Of a DNA stretch of 64,000 nt, positions 20,683 to 31,510 are shown piece by piece; positions within the stretch are counted from its first letter, which is position 1, and the number at the start of each line of letters is the position of its first letter. The stretch is from Candidatus Altimarinota bacterium. GTDB lineage: Bacteria; Patescibacteriota; Gracilibacteria; BD1-5; UBA6164. The position numbers were made by a program, and so were the translations under genes. Under the pieces are notes generated by a model. It was given only the letters and a program-made list of their open reading frames with translations. It was not told the origin of the DNA and made no database searches. The stretch lies in contig JAQVDN010000004.1 of assembly GCA_028698305.1 (NCBI GenBank), forward strand, positions 41,915-105,914. The letters are read 5' to 3'.

Positions 20683-21282
20683 ATGAAATCTAGGATTAGT
20701 AAAATATTGGAAGAAATAGATATAAAAAAACAGGAATTAAAAGAAGAATATGTAAAACTTATGGAAAAATACAATTTTTCATTTAATAAATGAAAAATTG
20801 TATTTAGTAGAGAAGCTAGAGAAGCCAATAGAAAGAAAAAAAATTCTGTATTTGAAAGTATATTTTCAGCAAGAGTTAGGGAAGTATTATCTATACCATT
20901 TATCTATTCTATGATAATTCCAGCTCTTATTTTAGATTTATTCTTATTTATGTATCAAAATACTGCTATAAGATTGTATGGTATCCCATTGGCTAAAAGA
21001 TCAGATTATATAACTTTTGATAGAAAGGAATTAGATTATTTAAACTGGTTACAAAAAATCAATTGTTTATATTGTTCTTATGTTAATTGACTTTTTTCTT
21101 ATGCTGTTGAAGTTTGAGGAAGAACAGAAAAATATTGGTGTCCTATAAAAAGTGCAAAAAAAATGAAGACAAGTCATGATTGGCAAAGATATTTTGCTGA
21201 CTATGGTGATGCAGAATGATTTAGGGAATGTTTTCATTCTATAGATGAATACTATAAAGAAAAAGAAACTAATATGAATTAG
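20683..21282 (+). CDS. Conserved membrane protein with YWCPIK motif
   Basis: 199 residues. N-terminal coiled coil (1-55), two hydrophobic segments (about 73-95), then a Cys-containing region: INCLYCSYVNGLFSYAVEV, RTEKYWCPIKSAK and ECFHSIDEYY. I recognise the I-N-C-x-Y-C-x-Y-x-N-G ... E-Q/K-Y-W-C-P-I-K pattern from a conserved bacterial family of unknown function. Spaced cysteines suggest metal or haem binding, unproven. Ends within its terminator stem. Confidence 0.65.
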
Positions 21283-21290
21283 TTTCTTTT
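21261..21290. terminator. Bidirectional hairpin terminator
   Basis: A 13-bp stem with a 4-base loop, overlapping the last codons of the preceding gene. TatD converges on it. Confidence 0.8.
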
Positions 21291-22124
21291 TTATATATTA
21301 AAAAAATTTTTAGAGTTTAGATAAATTTCATTTGCAGTATTTTCCAATTTTTCTCATCTAAGTTCACTTATTTTTTCTATAACATATCTTGTAAAAATAG
21401 GTTCATTTTCTTCTTTTCATCTAAAAGGAGTTGGTGTAAGATAGGGACTATCTGTTTCTGCTAATATATTTTTTATAGGTATATTCCTAGCTGTTTCTTG
21501 AATTTGTTTTGCATTATTAAATGTAACTATCCCTGAAAAACTTATCTTGCAATTTGGAGAAAAGTTTATAAGTTTTTCTGCATAATCTAGGTTTTCACTA
21601 TAACAATGAAATATAAAGTTTTTAAAGTTTTTTTCTACTAGTATTTCAAAAATATCATCTTTACTATCTCTATTGTGGATTATAATTGGTAGATTTAATT
21701 TATTTGCTAAATCAATTTGTCATTTAAAAAATATTTCTTGAAATTCTTTTTGTTTTTCTATTATTTTTTCTTTTTCAAAATCGTTTAGATCAGCTTTTTC
21801 TAAGTCTTTATACATCCAATAATAATCAAGTCAACATTCTCAAATAGCTACTATTTTATCCTTATTTTCTATATATGTTTTTTCTAAAATTTCTAGTGTT
21901 TCTTTTAAATCTAGATTTTCTATATCACATGGGTGAATTCATATAGTTGCATATATTTTTGGATGTTTTTTTGTTAATTCTAAAACTTGTTTATTTGAAT
22001 CTAAATTTGTTCAAATCACAATCATAGCTTCTCAATCTTGAGAAAAAAAGTTATTTATTATATCATCTTTATTTTTTAATTTATTTAAGTATGGATGACA
22101 ATGAGTATCTATTATTTTTATCAT
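21291..22124 (-). CDS. tatD: TatD-family metal-dependent DNase
   Basis: 277 residues, close to the family norm of 260-270. Metal ligands are visible: DTHCHPYL (His7 and His9 type), GECGLDYY (Glu), IIHNRDS and IFHCYSE (His), and AETDSPYLTP (Asp). These enzymes degrade DNA from the 3' end and act in repair and clean-up. Separated by a terminator from the upstream membrane-anchored protein. Confidence 0.93.
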
Positions 22125-22142
22125 ATGTATTTTTTAAGAAAA

Positions 22143-22166
22143 AATCTCTCAATTTATAGAGAGATT
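22143..22166 (-). terminator. Hairpin terminator
   Basis: AATCTCTC/GAGAGATT with an 8-base loop. On the minus strand a T run follows, so it ends the 173-residue gene. Confidence 0.7.
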
Positions 22167-22686
22167 AAAATGTGATTCAAGAAGTTGATAAATTGTATTT
22201 TTCATCACTATTATCGATAAAATTTGCATTTATCATATTTATTTGAGTAGATTCATCTTTATTTTTTGATGCAATAATTTCTGCTATAGGAGTATTTTTT
22301 GATATATCTTTTCATGATATATTAAGAAGATATGTTTCAAATCAAGTATTTTTTTCTCAAAGAATCATATTTTCTCACAAATTAGATCTTACTTCTTTGA
22401 TCTCAATTAAACTAGGATTATAAGTTATCGAAAATGATATATTTTTGGTTCCTAAAATATCTTTTGAATTTTTAATCAATATTTTATTGTCTACTTTTTC
22501 TATATATAGATCTGCTTTTATTTCATTTTGATTACTATCTAAAACTGAAGTTTTAAGTTTGTTTCAAATATCTGTTCAATCTATTAAAAATATATTTATT
22601 CAGATAGCTAAAATTAGACTTGTAATTATAATCGCTAGATTAGACATATTGTTTTGATTTTGATATTTTTTTAAGAAATCTTTCAT
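22165..22686 (-). CDS. Single-pass membrane protein, unknown
   Basis: 173 residues. One membrane segment (LAIIITSLILAIGINIFLI, about 17-35), then an extracytoplasmic beta-rich domain. NISFSITYNPSLIEIKEVRS and TPIAEIIASKN recall cohesin or carbohydrate-module-like sandwich folds, in which NPSLLxI is common. This is a resemblance only. It stands alone between the large inverted repeat and a terminator. Confidence 0.55.
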
Positions 22687-22756
22687 TTTTGCAAATTTTA
22701 TTTGTTAATTAATTGTATTTTATAAAAAATAATTTTTTTGTAAAGTTTATACTATT

Positions 22757-22844
22757 AATACTTTAAAATTTTATTTTTTATTACTGCGGAACTCGTTTAC
22801 ACTCAAACAGTCCTCGTTTCTAAAAAATAAAATTTTAAAGTATT
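22757..22844. repeat. 24-bp perfect inverted repeat with 40-base GC-rich loop
   Basis: 22757-22780 and 22821-22844 are exact reverse complements (24 bp). The 40-base loop (22781-22820) is much richer in GC than the surroundings and reads ACTGCGGAACTCG and CAGTCCTCGTTTC at its ends. It lies 10 bases beyond the uvrC stop, so it may end that transcript. The loop text resembles an intergenic palindrome I remember from other bacteria. Confidence 0.8.
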
Positions 22845-22854
22845 TTTTATTATA

Positions 22855-24708
22855 TTAGATTATAGAGTGATTTTCTAGAGTTTCTATTTGTTTTTTTGTT
22901 AATATTTCTTTAAGTTCTTCTATATTTACATCTTTTAAAGAATCAATATTTCAATATTTTTTTAATAATTTACTTCTAGTTTTTGGTCAAAATCCAGGTA
23001 AACTTTCAATTAGATTTTTTTTCATTGATTTTATCCTACTATCTCTATTGAAAGTGATAGCAAATCTATGAGCCTCATCTCTTATTTTTTGTACTAGTTT
23101 AAGCTCACTTGTATCTTTGTCTAAGACTATTTTTTTAAACTCATTATTTTCATCTATTATAAATAATTCTTCTTCTTTCTTTGCTATTGAAACTATTTGT
23201 AACTTATTAATCAAAGATTTTATTTCTTCATCAATTAATTCATTTTTAAATTTATTTACTACTTCAATAACACTTGATAATTGTCATTTTCAACCATCAA
23301 TTATTATCATATCTGGTAATAATTTTGTTTTTTCTATTTCTTTTAATCTTCTATTTATAACTTCTCTCATAGAATCAAAATCATTTATTTTTTGTTCTTC
23401 TAGGGATTTTATCTTGTATTTTTTGTATTTACTTGTATTACTTTTCCCATTTTCAATTATACTTCTACTTGCAACTGTATGATTTCATGAAATATGACTT
23501 ATATCATTACATTCAAAAATAATACTTTTATTTATTTGTTTATATCATAAATAATCAAGTAAATTTAGCATATTTTGTTTTGTAAATCACTTTGTACTAA
23601 GTGAATCAAGATGAGATTTATATGCATATTCATATATATTTTTATAACACAAATCAAGTAATTCTTTTTTTGTTCATATTTTTGGTATTTCTGTTTTAAT
23701 TTCTGGTATATCAAAATCTACTTGAAATGGTATTATATAAGTGATTTTTTCTTCTATATTTTTCGCAAAATCATTTTCTATAAAATTTTTAATTAATTCA
23801 CTTTTTTCTTCTTCTAGAGAAAATTTGATTTCAAAATTATAAAATCAAGTTATTTTCCCACTTTTTATTTCTATCATTCAAATGAAAAATTTTTCAAATT
23901 TTTCTATGAAATTTATTATATTATAGTCTCAAGATATACCATCTCTAACTATTTGATTTTCTTCTAGAGTTCTTATACTTTCTAAATCAAGTTTCAATTT
24001 TGCAGCTTCTTCAAATTTGAGTTCACTTGCTTTTTGTTTCATTTCATTTTCTATTTCTTGTTTTATTTTAGATGTATTTCACTTTAAAAAATATTTTATT
24101 TGTTCTATTTTTTCATTGTAGGTAATTATTTTATCATTTTCTTTTAAACAAGGTCCAGAACATCTTTTTATATAATAATCCATACAAGGAATCTTTGTAT
24201 TTCATATATTGTTTATGCTTAAATTTCAATCAATTTCTTTTTTAAATTGTAAGTCACAACTTCTGTATCAAAAAATCTTTCTTGAAAGTTTAAGTATATT
24301 GTTTACATAATTTGTGCTTGTATATGGTCAAAAATAAGTTCAAGTTTTTCATTTTTGTCTTGTTTTAATTACTTGAGGAATATATTCATCTGTGATTTTT
24401 ATATATGTATGATTTTTACCATCTTTCATCAATATATTGTACTTTGGTTCATACTTTTTGATTAGAGTTGTTTCCAAAATAAGACTTTCTGTTTCATTAT
24501 TTGTAAGAATAGTTTTAATATCACTTATTTGCTCAACCATCTTTTGTTTTGCAAAATTTAGTTTACTTTTTCAGTTAAAATATGAATTGACACGAGAAAA
24601 AAGATTTACACTTTTTCAAATGTAAATTATAATTCAAGCTTCATTAAAAAACTGATAAATACCAGGTGATTTTGGTAGATTTTTAAGTATTTTTTCTATA
24701 TCTTGCAT
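22855..24708 (-). CDS. uvrC: UvrABC excinuclease subunit C
   Basis: 617 residues, full length. GIY-YIG nuclease domain at the N-terminus (SPGIYQFFNEAGIIIYIGKS, about 14-33), a Cys cluster (SCDLQF, IPCMDYYIKRCSGPCL), a UVR region (about 205-250), the RNase H-like C-terminal nuclease (IFECNDISHISGNHTVASRS, DMIIIDGGKGQLS) and a helix-hairpin-helix (GFGPKTRSKLLKKYG). UvrC makes both cuts around a DNA lesion in nucleotide excision repair. It lies one base downstream of the PH-domain gene. Confidence 0.95.
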
Positions 24709-24709
24709 A

Positions 24710-25372
24710 TTATCTTAAATCAATAGTTCAAAGCTCTTTTTCTATTTCTTTTATTTTTTCTTCTAATATTTCTTCTTTTTTAGTTTTTTCTTTTTTCTTG
24801 TCCAAATAATTTCAAACAACTCATCCGAGAGCATCCATAATCATATCAAATTTGTCTTGTTCTATATCTTCATCTTCATTATTCATTATTCATTCTATTA
24901 AATCAACTGCTTTATATGGAGAAATAGCATTGTTTAATGCAAAAGAATCATCTCATATCTTGTGTATAAGTAAATCTCATTTTGAAAAAATCTTATCAAT
25001 AATTCAATTTTGTTCTACTCAAACTCACTCTATATTTTCATAACTTACACTATCACTTTTTGATTTAAAAAGTGACCGCTCAAGCCATACTATTCATTCA
25101 TTTGTAACTATCCAAACATCATTGTACCAATCAAAAATATCATAAATAAGTTTTATATAAACTATTATCAGATATATTTCTAAAATATAAAAAGGAACAA
25201 TAGTTTGTATACTTATAGAATTATAATAAAACATAGCTGGAAGTATAGCAAGAAGACTTATTTTAACTAGTAATCAATTTAATATACCAATTGGATGAGT
25301 ATGAATTATCTCTATCATTTCTTGTCATTCTGGTACATATTTAGAAAAGAAATTTTGATCAAATTTGTTCAT
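24710..25372 (-). CDS. Bacterial PH-domain membrane protein
   Basis: 220 residues. Two hydrophobic segments (about 28-48 and 60-85) precede a PH-like beta domain (VWIVTNEGIVWLERSLFKSK, VSYENIEGVGVEQNG, LLIHKIGDDSFALNNA). A lysine/glutamate coiled-coil tail follows (about 195-220). The order, with the T-N-x-x-I and I-x-x-V strands, fits the bPH2-type membrane family of unknown function. Its stop is one base before the uvrC start, so the two are coupled, although no functional link is obvious. Confidence 0.7.
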
Positions 25373-25505
25373 GATATAGTAATTATTTTTATTGATTTTA
25401 TTTTATTATTTTTTTTTATGTAAGCAAGTTTAAAATAAAGTAAAATATTTTTTGTATTTTTCAATTAAAAAAGTATATTGTGAGTGTATTTTTTAATTTA
25501 TTTTT

Positions 25506-25949
25506 ATGGAAATAGCATTTTTACTAGTAGTATGATTATTATGAATTTTATTTATATCAAAGAAATTTTCTAATAATATTCAAGTTTCAATAAATGTATA
25601 TAAATATATTAAAAGATTAAGATATTTATTTAAAACATTTTCTAATATATATATTTTTATTCTTGTTTTTTGGTACTTGTGAAACGAAAAATTTTTTGAA
25701 AATATATTTAATTTTAATATAAGAACAGATTTAATAAATTTATTATTTTATACATCTATTATTTGATGAATAATCTTAATTTTATTAATTCCATTAATGA
25801 TGATTCAAATAATTTGAGAAATAGAATGACAAATTAATGAAAAATCTGATAAAAAGATTTTTATAAATATAAAAGATTCTATATTTTTTTGAGGTTTCTT
25901 TATTTGATTAATATGATTTCTAGCTTTTGCTATACTAAATAAAATTTAA
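25506..25949 (+). CDS. Small membrane protein, unknown
   Basis: 147 residues. Four hydrophobic segments near residues 3-18, 48-60, 80-102 and 127-145, with basic patches (NVYKYIKRLRYLFKT) between. Family not recognised. Divergent from the PH-domain gene and convergent with exonuclease III, from which a terminator separates it. Confidence 0.55.
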
Positions 25950-26043
25950 TCTTATTTAATTGTAAAATATAATTAAAATTCCACAATATCAATTTCTATG
26001 AACTGATTAAATTTTCTAAAATTTAAAATTTATATGTTAAAAT

Positions 26044-26077
26044 AAAAAAACTTATCAAATTTTTGATAAGTTTTTTT
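26044..26077. terminator. Bidirectional hairpin terminator
   Basis: AAAAAAACTTATCAAA pairs with TTTGATAAGTTTTTTT (16 bp, short loop). Confidence 0.85.
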
Positions 26078-26858
26078 ATTTTAACTCTAATTTTACAGGA
26101 CAATGATCGCTTCACATCACATCTTTTAAATAAACTATATCTAAAACATTTTCTACAATACTTTCATTTAATAAGAAATAATCTACTCTCCATCATATGT
26201 TTCTTTCTCTGTATCAGATCCTATAACTCCACCAACTATATATATCATTTGTATCAGGATTTAAGTGGCGAAAAATGTCTATATATCAGTGTTTTAAAAG
26301 ATGTGAAAATTTATCTCTCTCTACTGGAAGAAAACATATAGAGTTTTTCTTTCATTTAGGATTTTTTATATCATTTTCTGTATGAATTACATTGAAATCT
26401 CAAGCAAGTATTATATGTTTTTTATTTTTTTCTAATTTTTTTATGTATTTAATCCAATCATCAAAAAAATCAAGTTTATAATCTAGCATTTGTTTTCAAT
26501 CTGATCTGGTTCATCCATTTGGGAAATAAGCATTTAATAATATAAAATCATCTGTTTCAATCTGAGTAACTCTTCAATCAATATGAAATTTTTCAAATTT
26601 TCAAAAAAAATTCTTTTCTTCTTTTATATCTATTTCTTTCTTATAAAAAATTACAGTTCAAGCATATCAGGGTTTTGTTCCTGCATGCCATAGATATTTA
26701 TATCATTTTAATCATCATAATCCATCTATAAATTGCTTTTCAAATGCTTTTACTTCTTGTAAACATAAAAAATCAGGATTATTTTGATTTACAAAATCAA
26801 TAAATCACTTGTTTAATATAGATCTAATTCAATTTACATTCCGTGATATAATCTTCAT
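26076..26858 (-). CDS. xthA: Exonuclease III, copy without insert
   Basis: 260 residues. AP endonuclease / 3'-5' exonuclease of the EEP fold. Seen: ISRNVNGIRSIL, CLQEVKAF (catalytic Glu), LNAYFPNGG, LAGDFNVIHTENDI (Asp and Asn), SWWSYR and the terminal GSDHCPVKLEL with the catalytic Asp-His pair. It repairs abasic sites and blocked 3' ends. This is the downstream member of a tandem pair, starting one base after the stop of its paralog. It has no palindromic insert. Confidence 0.93.
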
Positions 26859-26859
26859 T

Positions 26860-27696
26860 TTATCTTAGTTTAAGCATTACAGGGCAATGATCACTTCACA
26901 TAACTTCTGTCATATAATTTATATCAATTATATCATTTATAAATTCCTTATTTACTACGAAATAATCTATCCTCCAACCTACATTTCTAGGTCTAGCTCC
27001 AGCTCTATAACTCCACCAACTATAAACATCCTTTTTTTCTGGATTAAGATATCTCCAAACATCTAGGTTTCAATCCGAAATAAATTCTCAGATTTTTTCT
27101 CTTTCAATAGGTAAGAATCAAATAGAGTTTTCATTTTCTTTTGGGCGAGCTATATCAATTTCTGTATGACAAATATTGAAATCTCAAGTTACAATTACTT
27201 GTTTTCAAGCTTTTTTTAGATTTCTAGTGTAATTTTTAAGATGATCATAAAATTCTAATTTATAATCTACCATTTCAGTTCCATCAGCTCTAGTTCATCA
27301 ATTTGGAAAATATCAATTAAGTAAAACTATATGTTTTTTTTCTTGGGTTACTTCTCTCCCTTGGGGAGAGATTGAGTGAGGGCTGTAAAAAAATTCAAGT
27401 TCAGTAACTCTTCAATCATCATGAAAATGGTCTATTTCTCAGAAATCATTTTTTGTATCAATTATTTCAATATCACTTTTGTAGAAAATTGCAGTTCAAG
27501 CATATCAAGCTTTTGTTCAAGTATGCCAAACATATTTGTATCAATCTATATTTCAAACTTGTTTTAAAAATTGAGCTTCAAAAGCTTTTGTCTCTTGAAT
27601 ACAAAGTATATCTGGATTTTCTTTACTTATAAATTCTTTAAATCATTTTTGAGCAACAGCTCTTATACCATTTACATTCCAACTTATTATTTTCAT
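26860..27696 (-). CDS. xthA: Exonuclease III paralog with in-frame palindromic insert
   Basis: 278 residues. All catalytic motifs are intact (ISWNVNGIRAV, CIQETKAF, LNGYFPNGG, VTGDFNICHTEIDI, GSDHCPVMLKL). Against its tandem neighbour it gains about 17 residues between ELEFF and HIVLLN: YSPHSISPQGREVTQEKK. These are encoded by a GC-rich hairpin repeat (27345-27385) with the same style as those in the Cys-rich genes downstream. The insert falls between two strands before the conserved YFPNGG, probably in a surface loop, so the enzyme may still work. Confidence 0.93.
27345..27385 (-). repeat. In-frame palindromic repeat inside xthA
   Basis: Core hairpin CTCTCCC (27354-27360), TTG, GGGAGAG (27364-27370), flanked by CCCTCACTC-type sequence on the coding strand. 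Clearly GC-richer than the gene around it. It corresponds to half of the 80-bp elements at 39873 and 43424. Confidence 0.75.
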
Positions 27697-27823
27697 ATCT
27701 TTTAAATTAATATTATTAATTATATTTTAGTAATAATAATTAAAAGTAAAGAAAAAATCCTTGAAAAAAAAATAAAAAATATATAATTAAAAAGCATTTT
27801 TATTTCTTTAAAAATATAAAAAA

Positions 27824-28369
27824 ATGACAAAAGATGAAAAAAATAATATAGAAGAAATGGAGTTGGAGCAAGAAGCACAAGAAGAAATCTCTCAAATAGA
27901 AACTGAAGATTGAGAGATAGACGAAGAAAAATTAGCAGAAGCTCAAAATCCAGAGGAATTCAAATGTAGAGATATGCTTGCAAAAGTAAGTGCTGATTTT
28001 GATAATTATAAAAAAAGAGTAGAAAGAGATAAGCATGATATGATTTTCTTTTTAAAGAATGATATATTAAAAAAAATCTTGCCTAGAGTTGATGATTTAG
28101 ATAGGATTATAAAAAATACACCAGAAGATCTCAAAAATAATGCTTTGTATGAATGAGTTGTTTCTATGCAAACAAAACTTATGTCTGATTTAGAAAAGAT
28201 GTGAGTAAAACCTTTTGATTCTATTTGAGATACAGTTAATCCTGATAAACATGATGTTATGACTGTTGTTCCTTGAAAAGAATCTTGAATTATTTTTGAT
28301 GAATTTGAAAAATGATTTATGCTTGAAGATAGAGTTTTAAGGCATGCAAAAGTAATAGTTTGAGCTTAG
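27824..28369 (+). CDS. grpE: Nucleotide exchange factor GrpE
   Basis: 181 residues. Acidic N-terminal tail, then the long dimer helix (MLAKVSADFDNYKKRVERDK, FLKNDILKKILPRVDDLDRI) and a beta domain ending MLEDRVLRHAKVIVGA, close to the classic GrpE end R-x-L-R-x-A-x-V-x-V. GrpE releases ADP from DnaK. No dnaK or dnaJ is adjacent in this window. It carries its own terminator. Confidence 0.93.
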
Positions 28370-28599
28370 TTTTTCTTAAAAATATTATTTTATTATAAAA
28401 TAACTAGATATATTGTCTAGTTATTTTCTTTACAAAACCTTGTTTAAATGGTAAAATATATATACTTAATAAGATTTTTTGAAAATTGTTTTAATTTCAA
28501 ATGATTTTTAAAAAGCATTTCTTTAAATTATAGTGGCTATGTCTCAATGTTTTATAGTTGTTATATATTTATAGAAATTTTAGTTTATAAAAATTTTTA
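28370..28599. other. Intergenic gap
   Basis: 230 bases without a gene. A terminator lies at 28397-28427; the rest is AT-rich upstream DNA of the 3D-domain gene, with no clear promoter or frame. Confidence 0.5.
28397..28427 (+). terminator. Hairpin terminator of grpE
   Basis: AAAATAACTAGA pairs with TCTAGTTATTTT (12 bp), followed by a T-rich run. Confidence 0.8.
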
Positions 28600-29871
28600 A
28601 TGAAGTATCTACAGAGATTTATCTTAATACTTTTATCATATTTTTCAATATTTATGTTTTTTAATGCAGAGCTAGCATATAGCTCTTTTTCTGCTTATGA
28701 AAATCAAATATCTGAAGAATCAAATGAAATAAAAGTAAAAAAATTACAAGAAGTTTTTTCTGGATTATGATTATATAATTGAGTTATTGATGGTAATTTT
28801 TCATCAGTAAAAGATAGTTTACTTTCTTATCAAAAGAAAGCTTGAATTATTATTGAAGATGATGATCATTGAGCTTGATATTTTTGAAATAAAACGATAG
28901 AAGCTCTAGAAAGAGATTTTTGAGATAGATTTTTACAATTAAAAGAAACATATTTAAAGATTGATGAACCATCAAAAGAAGAAAGATATTTTTATGTAAC
29001 AGCATATTATTCACCATTACCATGACAAGAAAGATATCTTAAAGGTAATTATGAAGCTGAAATTAGATTAAATTGAAAATGAATTAAATGAGCAAGTTGA
29101 AAAGAAGTTTTTCCTTGAATGATAGCTGCTCCAAGAAATTATGCATTTTGAACGAAAATATATTTAGATTGAGTTTGAATTTGAAGTGTTGAAGATAGAT
29201 GAGGTGCAATCGTTAACTCTTGAGAAAGATGACATGAGTATGATAGACTTGATATTTGGATGTGATATGGAGATGAGTGATTACAAAGAGCATTAAAATG
29301 GGGAACTAGAAAAGTAAAATGAAAAGTTTTAGAATGAAATAGAGAAGTTACTATTGAGTTCAATAGTTCTCCTATAGTAAAATATAAATGATTAGTTGTT
29401 GATGCTGAAAAACCAGTTGATACAAGTGTAAAAGATTTACAATCATTATTAAAAGAAATTTGATTATATAATTGAGATATAGATTGAAATTATGAAAAAG
29501 TTAAAAATATACTTATAAAATATCAAATTGAAAATTGAGTAATAGAAAATGAATATGATGAAGCAGCAGGATATTTTTGAGAAAAAACTTATGCTGCGAT
29601 AAGAAAACAATTTTGAATAGTTTGAGATGATTTATTTATATATAAATATATAGAATCATGAGCAATAAGCGAACTTAGTATAATTGAAAAAAATAATTTA
29701 GAAATTGTTAAAGTTCAATTGGAAAAACTTTTATCAAAAAAATATAATTGAGATACCATAAAAATAAAGAAATTTAAAAATACTTTAAAAACTACAATTG
29801 ATAAAACAGTTGATACTATAAATAACTCAAAAAAGAAAAGTGAATTAATATACTTTAGAGATATACTATAA
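28600..29871 (+). CDS. Secreted 3D-domain / peptidoglycan-binding protein
   Basis: 423 residues. Signal peptide (MKYLQRFILILLSYFSIFM...). A PG_binding_1-like repeat (about 45-110) is followed by a 3D domain (about 130-255): VTAYYSPLPGQERYLKGNYE, GTKIYLDGVGIGSVEDRGGA and DRLDIWMGYGDEGLQRAL, with the Asp residues that name the domain. A second PG-binding unit follows (about 285-345). 3D domains occur in lytic transglycosylase-like and Rpf-type enzymes, so murein cleavage or remodelling outside the membrane is likely. A paralog follows 90 bases later. Confidence 0.85.
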
Positions 29872-29898
29872 AAATAAGTCTGGTCAAGACTTATTTTT
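29871..29898 (+). terminator. Hairpin terminator
   Basis: AAAATAAGTCT/AGACTTATTTT with a 5-base loop, between the two 3D-domain genes. Confidence 0.8.
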
Positions 29899-29961
29899 TG
29901 TTTCTATTAATTTATTGTGATAAAATTTATTATATATTTTATTGTTATTAATTGTTATTTG

Positions 29962-31473
29962 ATGAAAAAAATATTATCTTTTTTATTATTATTATTTATA
30001 TTATTTTGATTTATTCCTCAAAATGTAGATGCTATGTCTGATACTGGTTATTTTGTAGTTACAGCATATTATTCTCCACTTCCAAATCAAAAAAATTATT
30101 TAACTGGAAATTATGAATCTGAAATTAGATTAAATTGACAATGAATTAAATGAGCTTCTTGAAAGAGCGTTTTTTCTTGAATGCTTGCTTGACCTCAAAC
30201 TTATACTTTTTGAACTAAGATTTATTTAGAATGATTGGGGATTTGAGAAATATCTGATAGATGATGAGCAATAGTTACTGCATGAAATAGAGGTTATACA
30301 CATGATAGAATTGATGTTTGGGTTGGATATTGAGATGAATGATTGCAAAGAGCTTTATATTGGTGAAAAAGAACCATAAAATGAAATATAGTTAGTTTAG
30401 ATTCTAAAATTACTTTGGATTATAAAAAATTACCTTCTCCAAATTGGACTACAACTTGATTAAAACCAAAAGAAGATGTTTTTTCATATTCTTTATGAAT
30501 TTGATCAGATTCTTCTAAAGTAAAAAAATTACAACAATTTTTAAAAGATTTAAAGTTATATAATTGAGATATTTCTTGAGAATACAATGAAGAAGTTATT
30601 TCTATAATTTATAATTTTCAAATTGATAATGAAATCTTATCTTCTCCTAGTGATAATTGAGCAGGTTATTGGTGAAATATAACTAGAGATAAGTTTAAAA
30701 AAGCTTATTTAAATGGTGAATTTGATGAATTAAGTAAACAAAAAATAGAAGAAAATATTGAAAAAGAAGAAGATGATAAAAAAATAGAAGAAAATGATTT
30801 ATATGTTTTTGAAAATGCTTTATCTTGAGTAGAAAATATTAAAACATTACAATTAATTTTAAAAGAATTATCTCTTTATGAATGAGAAATAAGTTGAAAT
30901 TATAATGATATAATTGATGCAATTTATGATTTTCAAATAGGAGAATGAATAATAAAATCAAATTATGATATTTGAGCTTGAAATTTTTGACCAAGAACAA
31001 GAGAAACTTTAAAAGATAAATATTTAAGTCATAAAAAGGAATTACAAGAAGCAGAAAAAATTAGACAAGAGGAAGAAAAAAGAAAAAAAGAATTAGAAGA
31101 TAAATATAGAGAAATTGAAAAAAGTGTAATAGAACAAGTTGATAAAAAAACAAAAGATTTACTTTGAATAAAATTTTGAGAAGTTTCTCCTAGAGTTAGG
31201 GAATTGCAATTGACATTGAAAGAGTTATGATATTTTGATGAAAAGGATACTGCAATTTATTGAGAAAAAACAAAAAATTCACTTGCATTATTTCAATTTG
31301 AAAATAATTTAATTGATAGTTTAGATAGTCAATATGCTTGAATTTTATGAGAAAGAACTCTTTCAGTTATAAAAGATAAATTAAAGTCAAAATATTTACA
31401 AGAAGAATTGGCTTGAAATACAGAAATTGATATGGATTTACTTATTAGTTATATTCCAAATTTAAAAATATAG
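29962..31473 (+). CDS. Secreted 3D-domain protein with three PG-binding repeats
   Basis: 503 residues. Signal peptide MKKILSFLLLLFILFGFIP... The 3D domain comes first (about 30-155: VTAYYSPLPNQKNYLTGNYE, ISDRGGAIVTAGNRG, DRIDVWVGYGDEGLQRAL). Three PG_binding_1-like repeats follow (about 182-245, 285-345 and 405-465: VRELQLTLKELGYFDEKD, TKNSLALFQFENN), with a lysine/glutamate coiled coil before the last. Domain order differs from the paralog upstream, where a PG-binding unit precedes the 3D domain. Probably anchored in or acting on murein. Confidence 0.85.
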
Positions 31474-31475
31474 AG

Positions 31476-31504
31476 AAAAAAACAACACCGCAGGTGTTGT
31501 TTTT
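31476..31504. terminator. Bidirectional hairpin terminator
   Basis: AAAACAACACC, GCA, GGTGTTGTTTT between the 3D-domain gene and tilS. Confidence 0.85.
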
Positions 31505-31510
31505 ATTGTC

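Noticed and set aside
22781..22820. tRNA or riboswitch in the hairpin loop
   Set aside because: No cloverleaf or aptamer core; only short internal complements.
23117..23482. 121-codon plus-strand frame opposite uvrC
   Set aside because: Shadow of a certain uvrC gene; low-complexity Phe/Ile/Ser content.
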